Positions 17,336 to 25,917 of a stretch of DNA of 64,000 nucleotides are shown here, piece after piece. The translations under genes were made by a program, and so were the position numbers. The stretch is from the NCBI RefSeq assembly GCF_005576615.1, contig NZ_CP040330.1:1240001-1304000 (forward strand). Reading direction: 5' to 3'. The stretch comes from Natrinema versiforme. GTDB lineage: Archaea; Halobacteriota; Halobacteria; Halobacteriales; Natrialbaceae. Positions within the stretch are counted from its first letter, which is position 1, and each line of letters begins with the position of its first letter. The notes beneath the pieces are model-generated. The model was not told the origin of the DNA. It did not search any database and saw nothing but the letters and a program-made list of their open reading frames with translations.

Positions 17336-18907
17336 TTACGCTTCGACCCAAGTGTTCGTCGCGGAGACGGACGTGAGCTGGACGTTCTCGTTCTCCTGCA
17401 GACTGATCTGCGAGCTGCCGGCACTGCCACCGTCTTCGGCGACTGCGACGGAGGTGTGCTGCTCGTTCAGGTTCTCCTGGGTGATGATCTGACTCTGTTC
17501 GATCGCTGCGCTTGCGGTCTGTTCCGCGTCGTTCGTCTGCGTGGCGTTGCCGGCATAGTCGTACGACGTGCCGGGGGTAGCCGTGCCCGCGTTCCCGTCG
17601 ACCGTGACGGTGGTACTCGAAGTCCGCGTGACGTCGTCGGAGACGTAGCCCGGACTCGCGTAGACGTTGATCGCGTCGGCGTACGCGACCTGGGCGTTGT
17701 AGTTCTGCTGGTAGGCCAGCTGGATCGCGGTGGACTCGCTGTCGTTCTGTGCGATGGCCATGGCGGTGTTCTGCAGGTTGATGTTCTGCTGTTCGACCTC
17801 TTGGCCCTGTGCCACGCCGGCGGTCGCGGTCTGCTCGCCGTCGATGTCGTCTTGCTTCTTGTCCTTCTTGTCGGGCTCGTGAACCTCGGTCTCGGACGAG
17901 AGGACATCGCCGCTGACGTTACCCGCGGTCGCGACGTCCATCCCGGCGGCCGACGCCATCAGGTTCGAGGCGGAGGCGCTACCGATCTGCTCGTTGAGGT
18001 TGCTCTGGTCGGTGAACTGGATCGCCGTGGCGGTGCTGCCCTCGCCAATTGCGATGGCGACCGCACCGTCCTGTTCGTTGACGTTCGTCTGCGTGACATC
18101 CTGTGACTGCTCGAGCAGCGCGTCGGCGCTCTGGCCCGCGCTCGAGCCGGCACCGTGATCGCCCGTCTTGTCCTTCTTGTGACCGAACTTGCCGTCACCG
18201 AGGTAGACGTTGGATGCGTTTGCCATCCCCTCCTGGAGGTTCTCGTTTCGCTGGTAGGACTGCTGGAGGGCGGTCGCATCGCTCTCGTTCACTGCGAGCG
18301 CAAACGCGGTGCTCTGGTTGTTGTAGTTGACCTGTCCGACCGACTGGGCCTGGCTCACGCCAGCGACGGCTTCCTGCGTGACCGTCTTGTCGCCCTTCTT
18401 GTCTTTGACAGCCCAACCGTCGAACTGCTGGTCGCCGCCGTCGCCGACGATGATGTTGACATCGCCGACGTTCTCGAACTGCGTTTCCGCGCTGCGCACG
18501 TCGCGGCTCTCGGCGGTCACCTCACCGCTCTGGACGTTGTCGTTCTCCTGGTTCGATTCCTGAATGGCGGTCGCGTCACCGCCGTCGATCGCGATCGACA
18601 CCGCAGTTCCCTGCTCGTTGATGTTGACCTGATCGACGTCTTGGTGCTGGATGATCTCGGCGGAGGTACCGCTCGAGTCGTCGGCGTGTTCGTCGACGTA
18701 CTCCTCGAGCGACTGCCCGTCGAGGTCGGCACCGAAGACGAGATACAGTTCCTCCCCGTCCTCGAGCGCGTGTATCGTTCCTGCGTCCAGTTCCCCTTCC
18801 CCGCCTGCGGTGGCTGCCGGCACGCCGGCTGCGATCATCGACAGGGCAACCATACAGGCCATAAGGAGTGTCGTAGTTCGTGAGCGTCTCGTTGTGTTGG
18901 AATTCAT
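17336..18907 (-). CDS. Secreted Asn/Gln-rich repeat protein, curlin-like (possible matrix amyloid)
   Basis: The product is 523 residues from ATG 18907. A Sec-type signal peptide (TTLLMACMVALSMIAAGVPAA, cleavage near residue 34) is followed by an acidic segment and five diverged repeats at about 85-127, 185-228, 265-312, 365-413 and 469-518. Each repeat has the pattern V-x-Q-x-N-x-N-x-Q-x5-A-(I/L/V)-A and then A-T-A-(I/L)-Q-x3-Q-x-N-x-N-x-Q, for example TQTNVNEQDGAVAIAI and ATAIQESNQENDNVQ. Regularly spaced Gln and Asn in beta-prone units recall CsgA/CsgB curlin repeats, though the Gly positions differ. Spacers are acidic or Lys/Asp-rich (HKKDKTGDHG). It lies beside a polysaccharide operon, suggesting an extracellular matrix or surface fibre role. 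This is inference; there is no catalytic motif. Confidence 0.85.
   Translation of the reverse strand: MNSNTTRRSRTTTLLMACMVALSMIAAGVPAATAGGEGELDAGTIHALEDGEELYLVFGADLDGQSLEEYVDEHADDSSGTSAEIIQHQDVDQVNINEQGTAVSIAIDGGDATAIQESNQENDNVQSGEVTAESRDVRSAETQFENVGDVNIIVGDGGDQQFDGWAVKDKKGDKTVTQEAVAGVSQAQSVGQVNYNNQSTAFALAVNESDATALQQSYQRNENLQEGMANASNVYLGDGKFGHKKDKTGDHGAGSSAGQSADALLEQSQDVTQTNVNEQDGAVAIAIGEGSTATAIQFTDQSNLNEQIGSASASNLMASAAGMDVATAGNVSGDVLSSETEVHEPDKKDKKQDDIDGEQTATAGVAQGQEVEQQNINLQNTAMAIAQNDSESTAIQLAYQQNYNAQVAYADAINVYASPGYVSDDVTRTSSTTVTVDGNAGTATPGTSYDYAGNATQTNDAEQTASAAIEQSQIITQENLNEQHTSVAVAEDGGSAGSSQISLQENENVQLTSVSATNTWVEA
17354..18655 (-). repeat. Five protein-level tandem repeats in the curlin-like gene
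   Basis: Five units of about 43-50 codons encode the Gln/Asn repeats. They are separated by unequal spacers of about 35-60 codons and have diverged, so they are visible in protein but weakly in DNA. Core lines are DQVNINEQGTAVSIAI, GQVNYNNQSTAFALAV, TQTNVNEQDGAVAIAI, EQQNINLQNTAMAIAQ and TQENLNEQHTSVAVAE. Confidence 0.8.
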
Positions 18908-19243
18908 TGAGCGTTTGATCTGTATCGTGATGGTCTTTCGTTTCTGAGTCTCTGCGACGCAAACCATCCTATCCGCAAGAGTACCTTTGTTATCGACAGG
19001 TTGGGAACCGTATGAACCGGCCTATGGAACCGAAGGCGACTGCTTACCGAGAGAAATCAGTGACTTCGGCGGGGTGTCCCGGAACTATGGGCCGCGACCG
19101 AAACCATCTTATATCTGATCCGTTCCGATCGTACCGACAGATAACTAAACCAGTCCGGACGGTCGCGGATCGATTACCGTTTCGGGAATCGAAGTCAAGT
19201 ATTAGCGGCTCATAGCCGATCAGCAACCGTTTCACAGCAGACA

Positions 19244-19280
19244 TTTCGGGGACGGTGGGCCGAACGGTGGGCCCCTGAAA
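19244..19280. repeat. Direct repeat framed by an inverted repeat
   Basis: ACGGTGGGCC occurs at 19252-19261 and again at 19264-19273, two bases apart. The pair is framed by TTTCGGGG (19244-19251) and CCCCTGAAA (19272-19280), nearly inverted copies of each other. It could be a regulator binding site in the long divergent intergenic region. Confidence 0.4.
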
Positions 19281-19516
19281 CCGCAGGCCATCGACTCAAT
19301 AGGGTCGTCGAAACGACGACAGTTTCCGCCGACAGTCAGTGAACGATCCGCCTGAGTCGATAAGCGGTCCGATCAGGCCCTCTAATGCCGCGATTCGCCT
19401 CGAAACCGTTTGCCGGGTTCAAATGGGATACTGGTATGAGTAGCGACTGGGCAACGCGCCACAGCGGGAGACCGGGAGGAGACAGCCAGTCTCGTGCCGA
19501 GCGATCGGCTGTCAGA

Positions 19517-19535
19517 CGAGGAGGTTCCCTCCTCG
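19517..19535 (+). promoter_or_regulatory. Hairpin ahead of the small secreted protein gene
   Basis: CGAGGAGG-ttc-CCTCCTCG is a perfect 8-bp stem with a 3-base loop, ending 64 bases before the ATG at 19600. If it is transcribed it would form a stable leader hairpin; as DNA it could be an operator. The strand and role are not known. Confidence 0.4.
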
Positions 19536-19599
19536 AGGGGTCCTCTCGTTGTGGTTGACACGCGTGGTGCCCGACTGCAACACGGTGACCGAAACCAAT

Positions 19600-20127
19600 A
19601 TGAAACGCGCACTCACGCTCGCACTGACGGTAGCAGTGATCGGCGGCCTCGCCTTTATGGGGGCTGCTGGAACAGCGGCGGCACAGGCAAACGAAACTGA
19701 CGACGGGTTCGATTACGATCCGGACTTCGACGTCGATCAAGACGCCGACGCGGACACGACGATAACCAACGAGCAGAGCAACAGTAACTCGCAGACGCAG
19801 GCCGCGTCCTCCTACAGCAGCTCGGACAAGAGCACCGCTGAGACGTCCGCCGTGCAGAGCCAGGACGTCTCACAGGCGAACTCCAACAGCGTCGAGGACG
19901 TGGAGACGACCGCCTCGAACGATAACGAGATCGATGCTGACGTTGAGGACGTCAACACCGGCGACACCGATGTCAACGTCGGCGCCGGCGACGACGGTGC
20001 TGACGGGAACGCCACTGATGGCGACAACGGCAACGTGACCGACGATGACGATCTGACCGACATCAGTGACACCCTCGATAGCATCCTTGGGGAGCTCGAA
20101 GCGGGCCTCAACGTCACCCTGGGTTAA
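19600..20127 (+). CDS. Small secreted acidic Asn/Gln/Ser-rich protein
   Basis: The product is 175 residues from ATG 19600, with GGTGA 11 bases upstream. The signal peptide is MKRALTLALTVAVIGGLAFM followed by GAAGTAAAQA, cleavage near residue 30. The mature part is acidic and rich in Asn, Ser, Gln and Thr, and ends with an amphipathic segment (LDSILGELEAGLNVTLG). One block, VQSQDVSQANSNSVED, closely resembles EQSQDVTQTNVNEQD in the large repeat protein on the other side of the intergenic region, and NEQSNSNSQTQ is similar. A partner or nucleator of the repeat protein, in the way CsgB partners CsgA, is a reasonable but unproven idea. No known family was recognised. Confidence 0.75.
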   Translation: MKRALTLALTVAVIGGLAFMGAAGTAAAQANETDDGFDYDPDFDVDQDADADTTITNEQSNSNSQTQAASSYSSSDKSTAETSAVQSQDVSQANSNSVEDVETTASNDNEIDADVEDVNTGDTDVNVGAGDDGADGNATDGDNGNVTDDDDLTDISDTLDSILGELEAGLNVTLG

Positions 20128-20147
20128 TTAATCTGCTTCAGTAATTC

Positions 20148-20166
20148 CGTTCTACTTTTTTCGCGA
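20148..20166 (+). terminator. Poly-T terminator
   Basis: A run of six T residues (CTACTTTTTTCGCG) follows about 27 bases after the stop of the small secreted protein gene. This is typical of archaeal transcription termination. Confidence 0.45.
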
Positions 20167-20240
20167 TCACGTCCCGTACTCAACGACGAACTGTCTCGAG
20201 TTCGATTTCTGGCAGTATCATGGCTGGCACACTGAGTCCA

Positions 20241-21614
20241 TTATCCAGTGAGCGAGGAGTTCACGACTCGCTCAGCCTCGCGAAGTACATCTCGAGTCGC
20301 TAATTCCGTCTCTCGAGCGACCGCTTTTGCATCGTCGTACTCCGCGCTCACGTCGTAGACCTCGCCGTCGGCGTCGCTGGCGATCTTCACGGTGACCTCG
20401 TACCCCTCGCCGTCGATCTCGAGTGTCGCGGTCTCAAATTCACGATTCGCGATCCAGCGATGCGTAACACCGGCGTCACGGACCCCGAGCGTCCCGGTCT
20501 CCTCGGCCAGCGCTCGAGCGACCCGCTCTCGGTCCGCCGGCTTGCAGATAACCTTCACGAGGTGGCCCGGGCGGGACTTTTTCATCGTCGCGGGGAGGAT
20601 CGAAACGTCTCGCGCGCCTGCGTCCGCGAGCGTGTCGTGAAGTCCACCCAGCACTTCGGGGGTCGCGTCGTCGAGGTTCGTCTCGAGGACCGCGATATCG
20701 TCCTCGACCAGTTCCCCGCCGCTCTCGGCGCTTCCCACCAAGACGCGGAGCACGTTCGGGTGGGGATCGAGGTCGTAGCCGCCCGCGCCGTTGCCCGCAG
20801 CCTCGAGGTCCAGTGCGGGCAGCGAGTCGACGCCGTCGGCGATGTGACCCAGAATCGCCGCACCGGTGGGAGTCAGGAGTTCCGCATCGACCGGGCCGCC
20901 GCACAGCGACCAGTCGGCCCGCTGTGCGATCTCGACGACCGCCGGCGTCGGCACGGGGTACTCGCCGTGGCTCATCGTCACCGTTCCGCCGCCGGTCGAC
21001 AGCGGCGTGGTGACGACGCGGTCGGGCCCGATGTCGTGGAGCAACGCGACGGCACCGACCACGTCCGCGATCGCGTCGTCGGCCCCGACCTCGTGGAAGT
21101 GGATCTCCTCGAGATCCTCGCCGTGAACGCTGGCTTCGGCCTCGCCGAGCAGTTCGAAGACGGCGAGCGCGTCGCGTTCGACCGCCGGCTCGAGGTCCAT
21201 CTCCGTGACGATGTCGCAGACCTCGAGGTAGCTGCGGTGGGGCCCGTGGCCTTCAGCGGGGACCTCGTCGCCGTGCTGGTGAGTATCGTGGTTGTGGTCG
21301 TGGTCTCCATCGTGGTCGTGACTGTGGCCGTTCTCGTCGTGACTGTGGTCGTGGCCACCCTCGGATTCCTCGCGTGCGTGCTCGGTGTCTGAACCGTCGC
21401 CATCGTTCCCGCCGTCGACGTCCGCGTCCGTCAGGACCACGTCGACCGCCGTCGCGGCGATACCGCTCTTGTCGGCCGCGTCGATTCGATACTCCACCTC
21501 GAGGGCGTCGGTGACGGACTCTAAGGCGTCGGGGTCGGCACCGGCGTCGAGGAGGGCAGCGAGGATCATGTCACCGCTCGCACCCATTCGGCCGTCGAAG
21601 GCGAGGACTCGCAT
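20241..21614 (-). CDS. larC: LarC, nickel-pincer cofactor nickel insertase
   Basis: The product is 457 residues from ATG 21614 (MRVLAFDGRMGASGDM), the typical LarC N-terminus; upstream frame extension was rejected. FHEVGADDAIADVVGA, GTVTMSHGEYPVPTPA and the C-terminal ETNLDDATPEVLG all match the family. A His/Asp-rich loop (roughly residues 85-125, with repeated H-D-H) is a probable nickel-binding segment and varies between LarC proteins. LarC inserts nickel into the pyridinium dithio-acid mononucleotide that serves lactate racemase and related enzymes. LarB and LarE are not in this window. A nickel transporter and NikR occur 15 kb away in a separate islet. Confidence 0.92.
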   Translation of the reverse strand: MRVLAFDGRMGASGDMILAALLDAGADPDALESVTDALEVEYRIDAADKSGIAATAVDVVLTDADVDGGNDGDGSDTEHAREESEGGHDHSHDENGHSHDHDGDHDHNHDTHQHGDEVPAEGHGPHRSYLEVCDIVTEMDLEPAVERDALAVFELLGEAEASVHGEDLEEIHFHEVGADDAIADVVGAVALLHDIGPDRVVTTPLSTGGGTVTMSHGEYPVPTPAVVEIAQRADWSLCGGPVDAELLTPTGAAILGHIADGVDSLPALDLEAAGNGAGGYDLDPHPNVLRVLVGSAESGGELVEDDIAVLETNLDDATPEVLGGLHDTLADAGARDVSILPATMKKSRPGHLVKVICKPADRERVARALAEETGTLGVRDAGVTHRWIANREFETATLEIDGEGYEVTVKIASDADGEVYDVSAEYDDAKAVARETELATRDVLREAERVVNSSLTG

Positions 21615-21830
21615 ACCTCCGTTCCGGAGCGGAAGACGCAAAAAGCCACCTGTCCTAGTCCCCACGGACGCGGTGTCGATAGGGCCAAAACCAACCGATG
21701 CCGGTACATCTTTGTAGCGTCCGGTCCTACCCATGTGTGATAGCTACTAGCACAGGAAATGACTCACCCTAGCAAAAAACCTATCCGCGCACGTATCGGA
21801 GTCATTGACATCGCCGTCCATCCCTAAATC

Positions 21831-24062
21831 ATGAACGAAGTCCAACTGGAGGTTGCGAAGGCATACCCGAACGACTCGGGTCGTGGTATCGCCCGACTCG
21901 ACCCGGACACGCTGTTGCATTTGAAGCTGAGTCCGGGCGACATCATCGAGATCGAGGGTGCAGATACGACTGCTGCGAAGGTCTGGCGTGCAGACCGGCA
22001 GGACTGGAACACCGACACCGTCCGCATCGACGGCTTCACCCGCCAGAACGCGGATGTCGGTATCGGCGAGCGGGTCACGATCCGCAAGGCCGAAGCGACG
22101 AAAGCGGACAAGCTCACGCTCGCACCGCCGGAGGAGGCGTCGGTCCAGTTCGGCTCCGACGCCGCCGGCATGGTGAAACGCCAGATCCTCAAGCGCCCGG
22201 TCGTCGGCCGCGACATCGTTCCCGTGATGTCCTCGACGAACCATCCGTTCATGCGGTCGCCGGGGCAGGCGATTCCGCTGATCGCCGTCGAAACCGAACC
22301 CGAAGGGGTCGTCCTCATCACGGAAGACACCGATGTCGAACTCCGCGAGGAACCCATCTCGGGCTTCGAGAAGACCGGAGGCGGGATCACATACGAGGAT
22401 ATCGGTGGCCTGCAAAACGAGATCCAGCGGGTCCGGGAGATGGTCGAACTCCCGATGAAGCATCCGCAGATCTTCAAGAAGCTCGGCATCGAGCCGCCAC
22501 AGGGCGTGCTCCTGCACGGCCCGCCGGGCACCGGGAAAACCCTGCTCGCCAAGGCCGTCGCCAACGAGACCTCCGCCAGTTTCTTCTCTATCGCTGGCCC
22601 GGAGATCATCTCGAAGTACTACGGCGAGTCCGAACAGCAACTCAGGGAGATCTTCGAGGACGCCACCGAGGAGTCGCCGTCGATCATCTTCATCGACGAA
22701 CTCGACTCCATCGCGCCCAAACGCGAAGACGTCACCGGCGAGGTCGAACGCCGCGTCGTCGCCCAACTGCTGACGATGATGGACGGCCTCGAGTCCCGGG
22801 GACAGGTCATCGTCATCGCCGCGACGAACCGCGTCGATTCGGTCGACCCCGCACTGCGCCGCCCCGGCCGCTTCGACCGCGAGATCGAGATCGGCGTGCC
22901 GGACGAGACCGGCCGCGAGGAGATCCTGCAGATCCACACCCGCGGCATGCCGCTTTCCGACGATGTCAGCCTCGGACACCTCGCCGACGAGACCCACGGC
23001 TTCGTCGGTGCCGACATCGAGAGCCTGACCAAGGAGGCCGCGATGAAGGCGTTGCGACGCTACCTCCCCGAGATTGATCTCGACGAGGAGGACATCCCGC
23101 CGAGTCTGATCGATCGGATGATCGTCAAGCGCGAGGACTTCAGCGGCGCGTTGAACGAAGTCGAGCCCTCGGCGATGCGCGAGGTCCTCGTCGAACTCCC
23201 GAAGATTTCGTGGGACGACGTCGGCGGCCTACAGGATGCCAAAGACCAGGTTCAGGAGTCCGTCGAGTGGCCGCTCTCGAACCCAGAGCGGTTCGAGCGG
23301 CTGGGCGTCGATCCGCCGGCCGGCGTGTTGCTGTACGGCCCGCCGGGGACCGGGAAGACGCTGATGGCGAAGGCCGTCGCCAACGAGACCAACGCGAACT
23401 TCATCTCCGTGCGCGGCCCGCAGCTGCTCTCGAAGTGGGTCGGGGAGTCGGAGAAGGCCATTCGCCAGACCTTCCGCAAGGCCCGGCAGGTCTCGCCGAC
23501 GGTCATCTTCTTCGACGAGCTCGACGCGCTCGCGCCGGGCCGGGGCGGTGAAACCGGCTCGAACGTCTCCGAGCGGGTCGTCAACCAGCTCCTGACCGAA
23601 CTCGACGGCCTCGAGGAGATGGGCAACGTGATGGTCATCGGCGCAACCAACCGGCCGGACATGATCGACCCCGCACTGCTGCGCTCGGGCCGGTTCGACC
23701 GGCTGGTCATGATCGGCGAACCCGACGTCGACGGCCGCGAGCGCATCCTCGATATCCACACGCAGGACACGCCGCTGGCCGCGGACGTCACGCTACGGGA
23801 AATCGCCGAGATCACGGACGGCTACGTCGGCAGCGACCTCGAGTCGATCGCGCGCGAGGCGGCCATCGAGGCGCTGCGCGAGGACGAGGAGGCCGACATC
23901 GTCGAGATGCGTCACTTCCGGCAGGCCATGGAGAACGTCCGGCCGACCATCACCGACGACATCCTCGACTACTACGAGCAGATCGAAGAGGAGTTCCAGG
24001 GCGGTACGAGCGGCGGTCCGGACCCGTCGGGTCGCCGCGGCAGTCGTATCGGCTTCCAGTAG
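21831..24062 (+). CDS. CDC48/VCP-like AAA+ ATPase
   Basis: The product is 743 residues, the normal archaeal CDC48 length. The N-terminal substrate or adaptor domain (about 1-180) is followed by two AAA modules. D1 has GPPGTGKT at 230-237 and IIFIDELDS near 285; D2 has GPPGTGKT near 503 and VIFFDELDA near 558. Both have the arginine-finger region (RRPGRFDRE and LRSGRFDRL). The end is acidic followed by a basic, Gly-rich tail ([10 protein letters not shown]). These hexamers unfold protein substrates using ATP and probably feed the proteasome. It is divergent from larC with about 215 bases between. A T-rich terminator follows. Confidence 0.97.
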   Translation: MNEVQLEVAKAYPNDSGRGIARLDPDTLLHLKLSPGDIIEIEGADTTAAKVWRADRQDWNTDTVRIDGFTRQNADVGIGERVTIRKAEATKADKLTLAPPEEASVQFGSDAAGMVKRQILKRPVVGRDIVPVMSSTNHPFMRSPGQAIPLIAVETEPEGVVLITEDTDVELREEPISGFEKTGGGITYEDIGGLQNEIQRVREMVELPMKHPQIFKKLGIEPPQGVLLHGPPGTGKTLLAKAVANETSASFFSIAGPEIISKYYGESEQQLREIFEDATEESPSIIFIDELDSIAPKREDVTGEVERRVVAQLLTMMDGLESRGQVIVIAATNRVDSVDPALRRPGRFDREIEIGVPDETGREEILQIHTRGMPLSDDVSLGHLADETHGFVGADIESLTKEAAMKALRRYLPEIDLDEEDIPPSLIDRMIVKREDFSGALNEVEPSAMREVLVELPKISWDDVGGLQDAKDQVQESVEWPLSNPERFERLGVDPPAGVLLYGPPGTGKTLMAKAVANETNANFISVRGPQLLSKWVGESEKAIRQTFRKARQVSPTVIFFDELDALAPGRGGETGSNVSERVVNQLLTELDGLEEMGNVMVIGATNRPDMIDPALLRSGRFDRLVMIGEPDVDGRERILDIHTQDTPLAADVTLREIAEITDGYVGSDLESIAREAAIEALREDEEADIVEMRHFRQAMENVRPTITDDILDYYEQIEEEFQGGTSGGPDPSGRRGSRIGFQ

Positions 24063-24092
24063 TCGCAGGGATACGCGATCGTCTATCGCCGG

Positions 24093-24136
24093 TTCGATTT
24101 CGGTTTTCCGTTTTCAGTTTCCCGTTTTCGCTGCCG
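24093..24136 (+). terminator. T-rich terminator after the CDC48 gene
   Basis: The 90 bases between the convergent CDC48 and HerA-like genes contain four short T runs (GATTTCGGTTTTCCG, GTTTTCAGTTTCCCG, TTTTCG). This is the T-rich pattern of archaeal terminators, on the + strand. Confidence 0.5.
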
Positions 24137-24154
24137 AGTAATCGTTCGTCCGTG

Positions 24155-25219
24155 TCATCCGCCACCGGACGCGCTGTCGCTCGCGCTCGGACTGTCGCCT
24201 CCGTGTGGCGTGTCGCGGGCCCGAATCCGTGCCGCGTGAACCGTCTCCGTCGCGTCGTCGATCACGACGACATCACCCGGAGACTCGGGCAAACGGTCCG
24301 CATCGGCCAGCGAGCCGTTCATGTACGTCGGCTGGGCGCTCTCGAGGGCCGCCAGATCCGCTCGAGCGGTCAGCCGGTGCGAGACGAGGATGTCCGACTG
24401 GGAGATGCCGACCTCGGGGACGGCGCTCGGGCGCTGTGTCGCGGCGACGAGACTGACACCGGGCGCGCGGCCGCGCGTGAGGATCGTCTCGAGGGCGGGT
24501 TCGGCGACGCCGTCGAAGAAGGTGTGGGCCTCGTCGAGCAGGAGCCACGGCAACCGATCGATCGACCGGCGGATCCGGGCGCGGTACAGCGTCTCCGCGA
24601 TCCCGCGACAGACGGCGTTCATCGGCGCGTCCGCAAGTCCCGAGACGTCGACGACTGTTACTTCCGCAGTCGCGAGATCGGCGGCCGCGAGTCCGTCGGC
24701 ATCGAAGACGCCCCACGACTCGGCGAGGCGGAGGTGGTTTTCCGCGGCGCGCGTCGCGGCGCTCGAGGCGTCGGCCGACTCGAGGTGTGTCCGCATGCCG
24801 TCGATGGTCGATTCGGCCTGTGCGGCCTGCCAGAGCAGTCCGCCAGCGCCGCTCTCCGGCGAGAGCCCGAGCAGCGTACACCACGATCGGGGATCGAGCG
24901 AGTCGGGCGCGACGGCCGGGTCGTCGATCACGCGTGCGGGGACCGCGTCGCCGGTAGCAGGCTGTGACAGCGTGTCGAACGCACCCATCGGATCGACGAT
25001 CACGGGTGCGACGCCGCGCGATCGCGCGAGCCCTTCTGCGATGACGCCCATCGTGTAGGATTTCCCGTAGCCGCGCTTGCCGACGAGCAACACCGCGTGG
25101 GGGGAGTCCAGATCGAGGTGGATGGCCGCGCCGTCGCTCCCGTCGAGCGCGCGGTAGGCGCCGAGGCGACAGATCGGTCCGTCGGCGGGGGCGGCGTCGC
25201 GACCGAGTACGAAACTCAC
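24155..25219 (-). CDS. HerA-like P-loop ATPase (DUF87-type)
   Basis: The product is 354 residues starting from GTG 25219 (VSFVLGRDAAPADG). Walker A is VGKRGYGKSYT near residue 50, Walker B is LPWLLLDEAHTFFDG near 236, and LVAATQRPSAVPEVGISQSD is the sensor region, as in HerA/VirB4-type ATPases. These are motors for DNA or for unknown macromolecular transfer. No NurA nuclease is nearby, so a direct end-resection role is not supported by context. The tail is Ser/Asp/Gly-rich. It is divergent from a small membrane protein gene and shares the GTTTAA motif region near 25263. Confidence 0.85.
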   Translation of the reverse strand: MSFVLGRDAAPADGPICRLGAYRALDGSDGAAIHLDLDSPHAVLLVGKRGYGKSYTMGVIAEGLARSRGVAPVIVDPMGAFDTLSQPATGDAVPARVIDDPAVAPDSLDPRSWCTLLGLSPESGAGGLLWQAAQAESTIDGMRTHLESADASSAATRAAENHLRLAESWGVFDADGLAAADLATAEVTVVDVSGLADAPMNAVCRGIAETLYRARIRRSIDRLPWLLLDEAHTFFDGVAEPALETILTRGRAPGVSLVAATQRPSAVPEVGISQSDILVSHRLTARADLAALESAQPTYMNGSLADADRLPESPGDVVVIDDATETVHAARIRARDTPHGGDSPSASDSASGGG

Positions 25220-25293
25220 GGGCCGACTTCCCGCGGCTTCGTATTTGAACCCGCGATCCAACGTTTAAGACGGAAGGCGGGGCCAAGCGGGGC

Positions 25294-25806
25294 GTGACTT
25301 CGAAACGGACCGACTCGGATTCGACGGACAGGAGGGACGGCTCGCGGTCGTTCGCTCGAGATGACCGCGCGATCGAGGGGTTGCCGATTCGGCTGGTGAT
25401 CGCACTGGTCGTCGGCGTCGCGGCGCTGGCGATCATGCTGAACATGCTCGGCGGGATCGGCAGCGTCGGTGACACGGAGGTAACCGTGAAAATCGCCGAC
25501 GACGATCAGGTGATCGAGGCCGACGCCACCGGATCGAGCGCGGAAGTGAACGCGTACGCGATCGACGAAAACGGCAACAACGTCTCGGACGCGACGATCG
25601 TTGCCACCGCCGATTCCGCACAGCTCGACGGCGTGCTCGACGAATCCACCGGTGACGATAATCACGCGGCACTGGATTTCGACGGCAGCCAGAGCCTCCG
25701 CGCGGACCAGGACATGGGAGCGATCCAGTTGGAGGTCATCCCGCCCTCGGACAGCAACTACATCGACGAACAACCGAACCCGGACATCCGCGTCGTCTCC
25801 CGCTGA
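25294..25806 (+). CDS. Small single-span membrane protein (DUF7382-like)
   Basis: The product is 170 residues and starts with GTG 25294; a TTTAA box about 27 bases upstream supports leaderless initiation there. A basic and acidic cytoplasmic start is followed by GLPIRLVIALVVGVAALAIM, one helix at about residues 36-58. The outside part is acidic and beta-prone (TEVTVKIADDDQVIEADAT, then DENGNNVSDATIVATAD), like a short Ig-type domain. The IEGLPIRLVIALVVG segment resembles the hydrophobic start of archaeal type IV pilin-like proteins, but no clear peptidase site is seen. It is followed by two TrkA-C proteins on the same strand, so it may belong to that potassium-related unit. Confidence 0.75.
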   Translation: MTSKRTDSDSTDRRDGSRSFARDDRAIEGLPIRLVIALVVGVAALAIMLNMLGGIGSVGDTEVTVKIADDDQVIEADATGSSAEVNAYAIDENGNNVSDATIVATADSAQLDGVLDESTGDDNHAALDFDGSQSLRADQDMGAIQLEVIPPSDSNYIDEQPNPDIRVVSR

Positions 25807-25917
25807 GACCGTGACGCCACGCTATTCAGCCGCGATCGCGGTCCGGCGTACCGCACCGCGCCGACACCGAACGCCGGGTCGACGCCGAACGCACCGCCGC
25901 CGCGGGCTCGAGCGACC

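Larger units (their letters stand above)
18908..19599. other. Long divergent intergenic region with small repeats
   Basis: These 692 bases separate the divergent curlin-like gene and the small secreted protein. No reading frame here has haloarchaeal codon use. The region holds a direct repeat at 19252-19273 and a hairpin at 19517-19535, described separately. Its length suggests more regulation than a simple promoter pair. Confidence 0.5.

Noticed and set aside
19012-19215. Open frame of 67 codons between the two fibre-type genes
   Set aside because: Composition is basic and Arg/Ser-rich, unlike haloarchaeal proteins, and no promoter or homology is visible.
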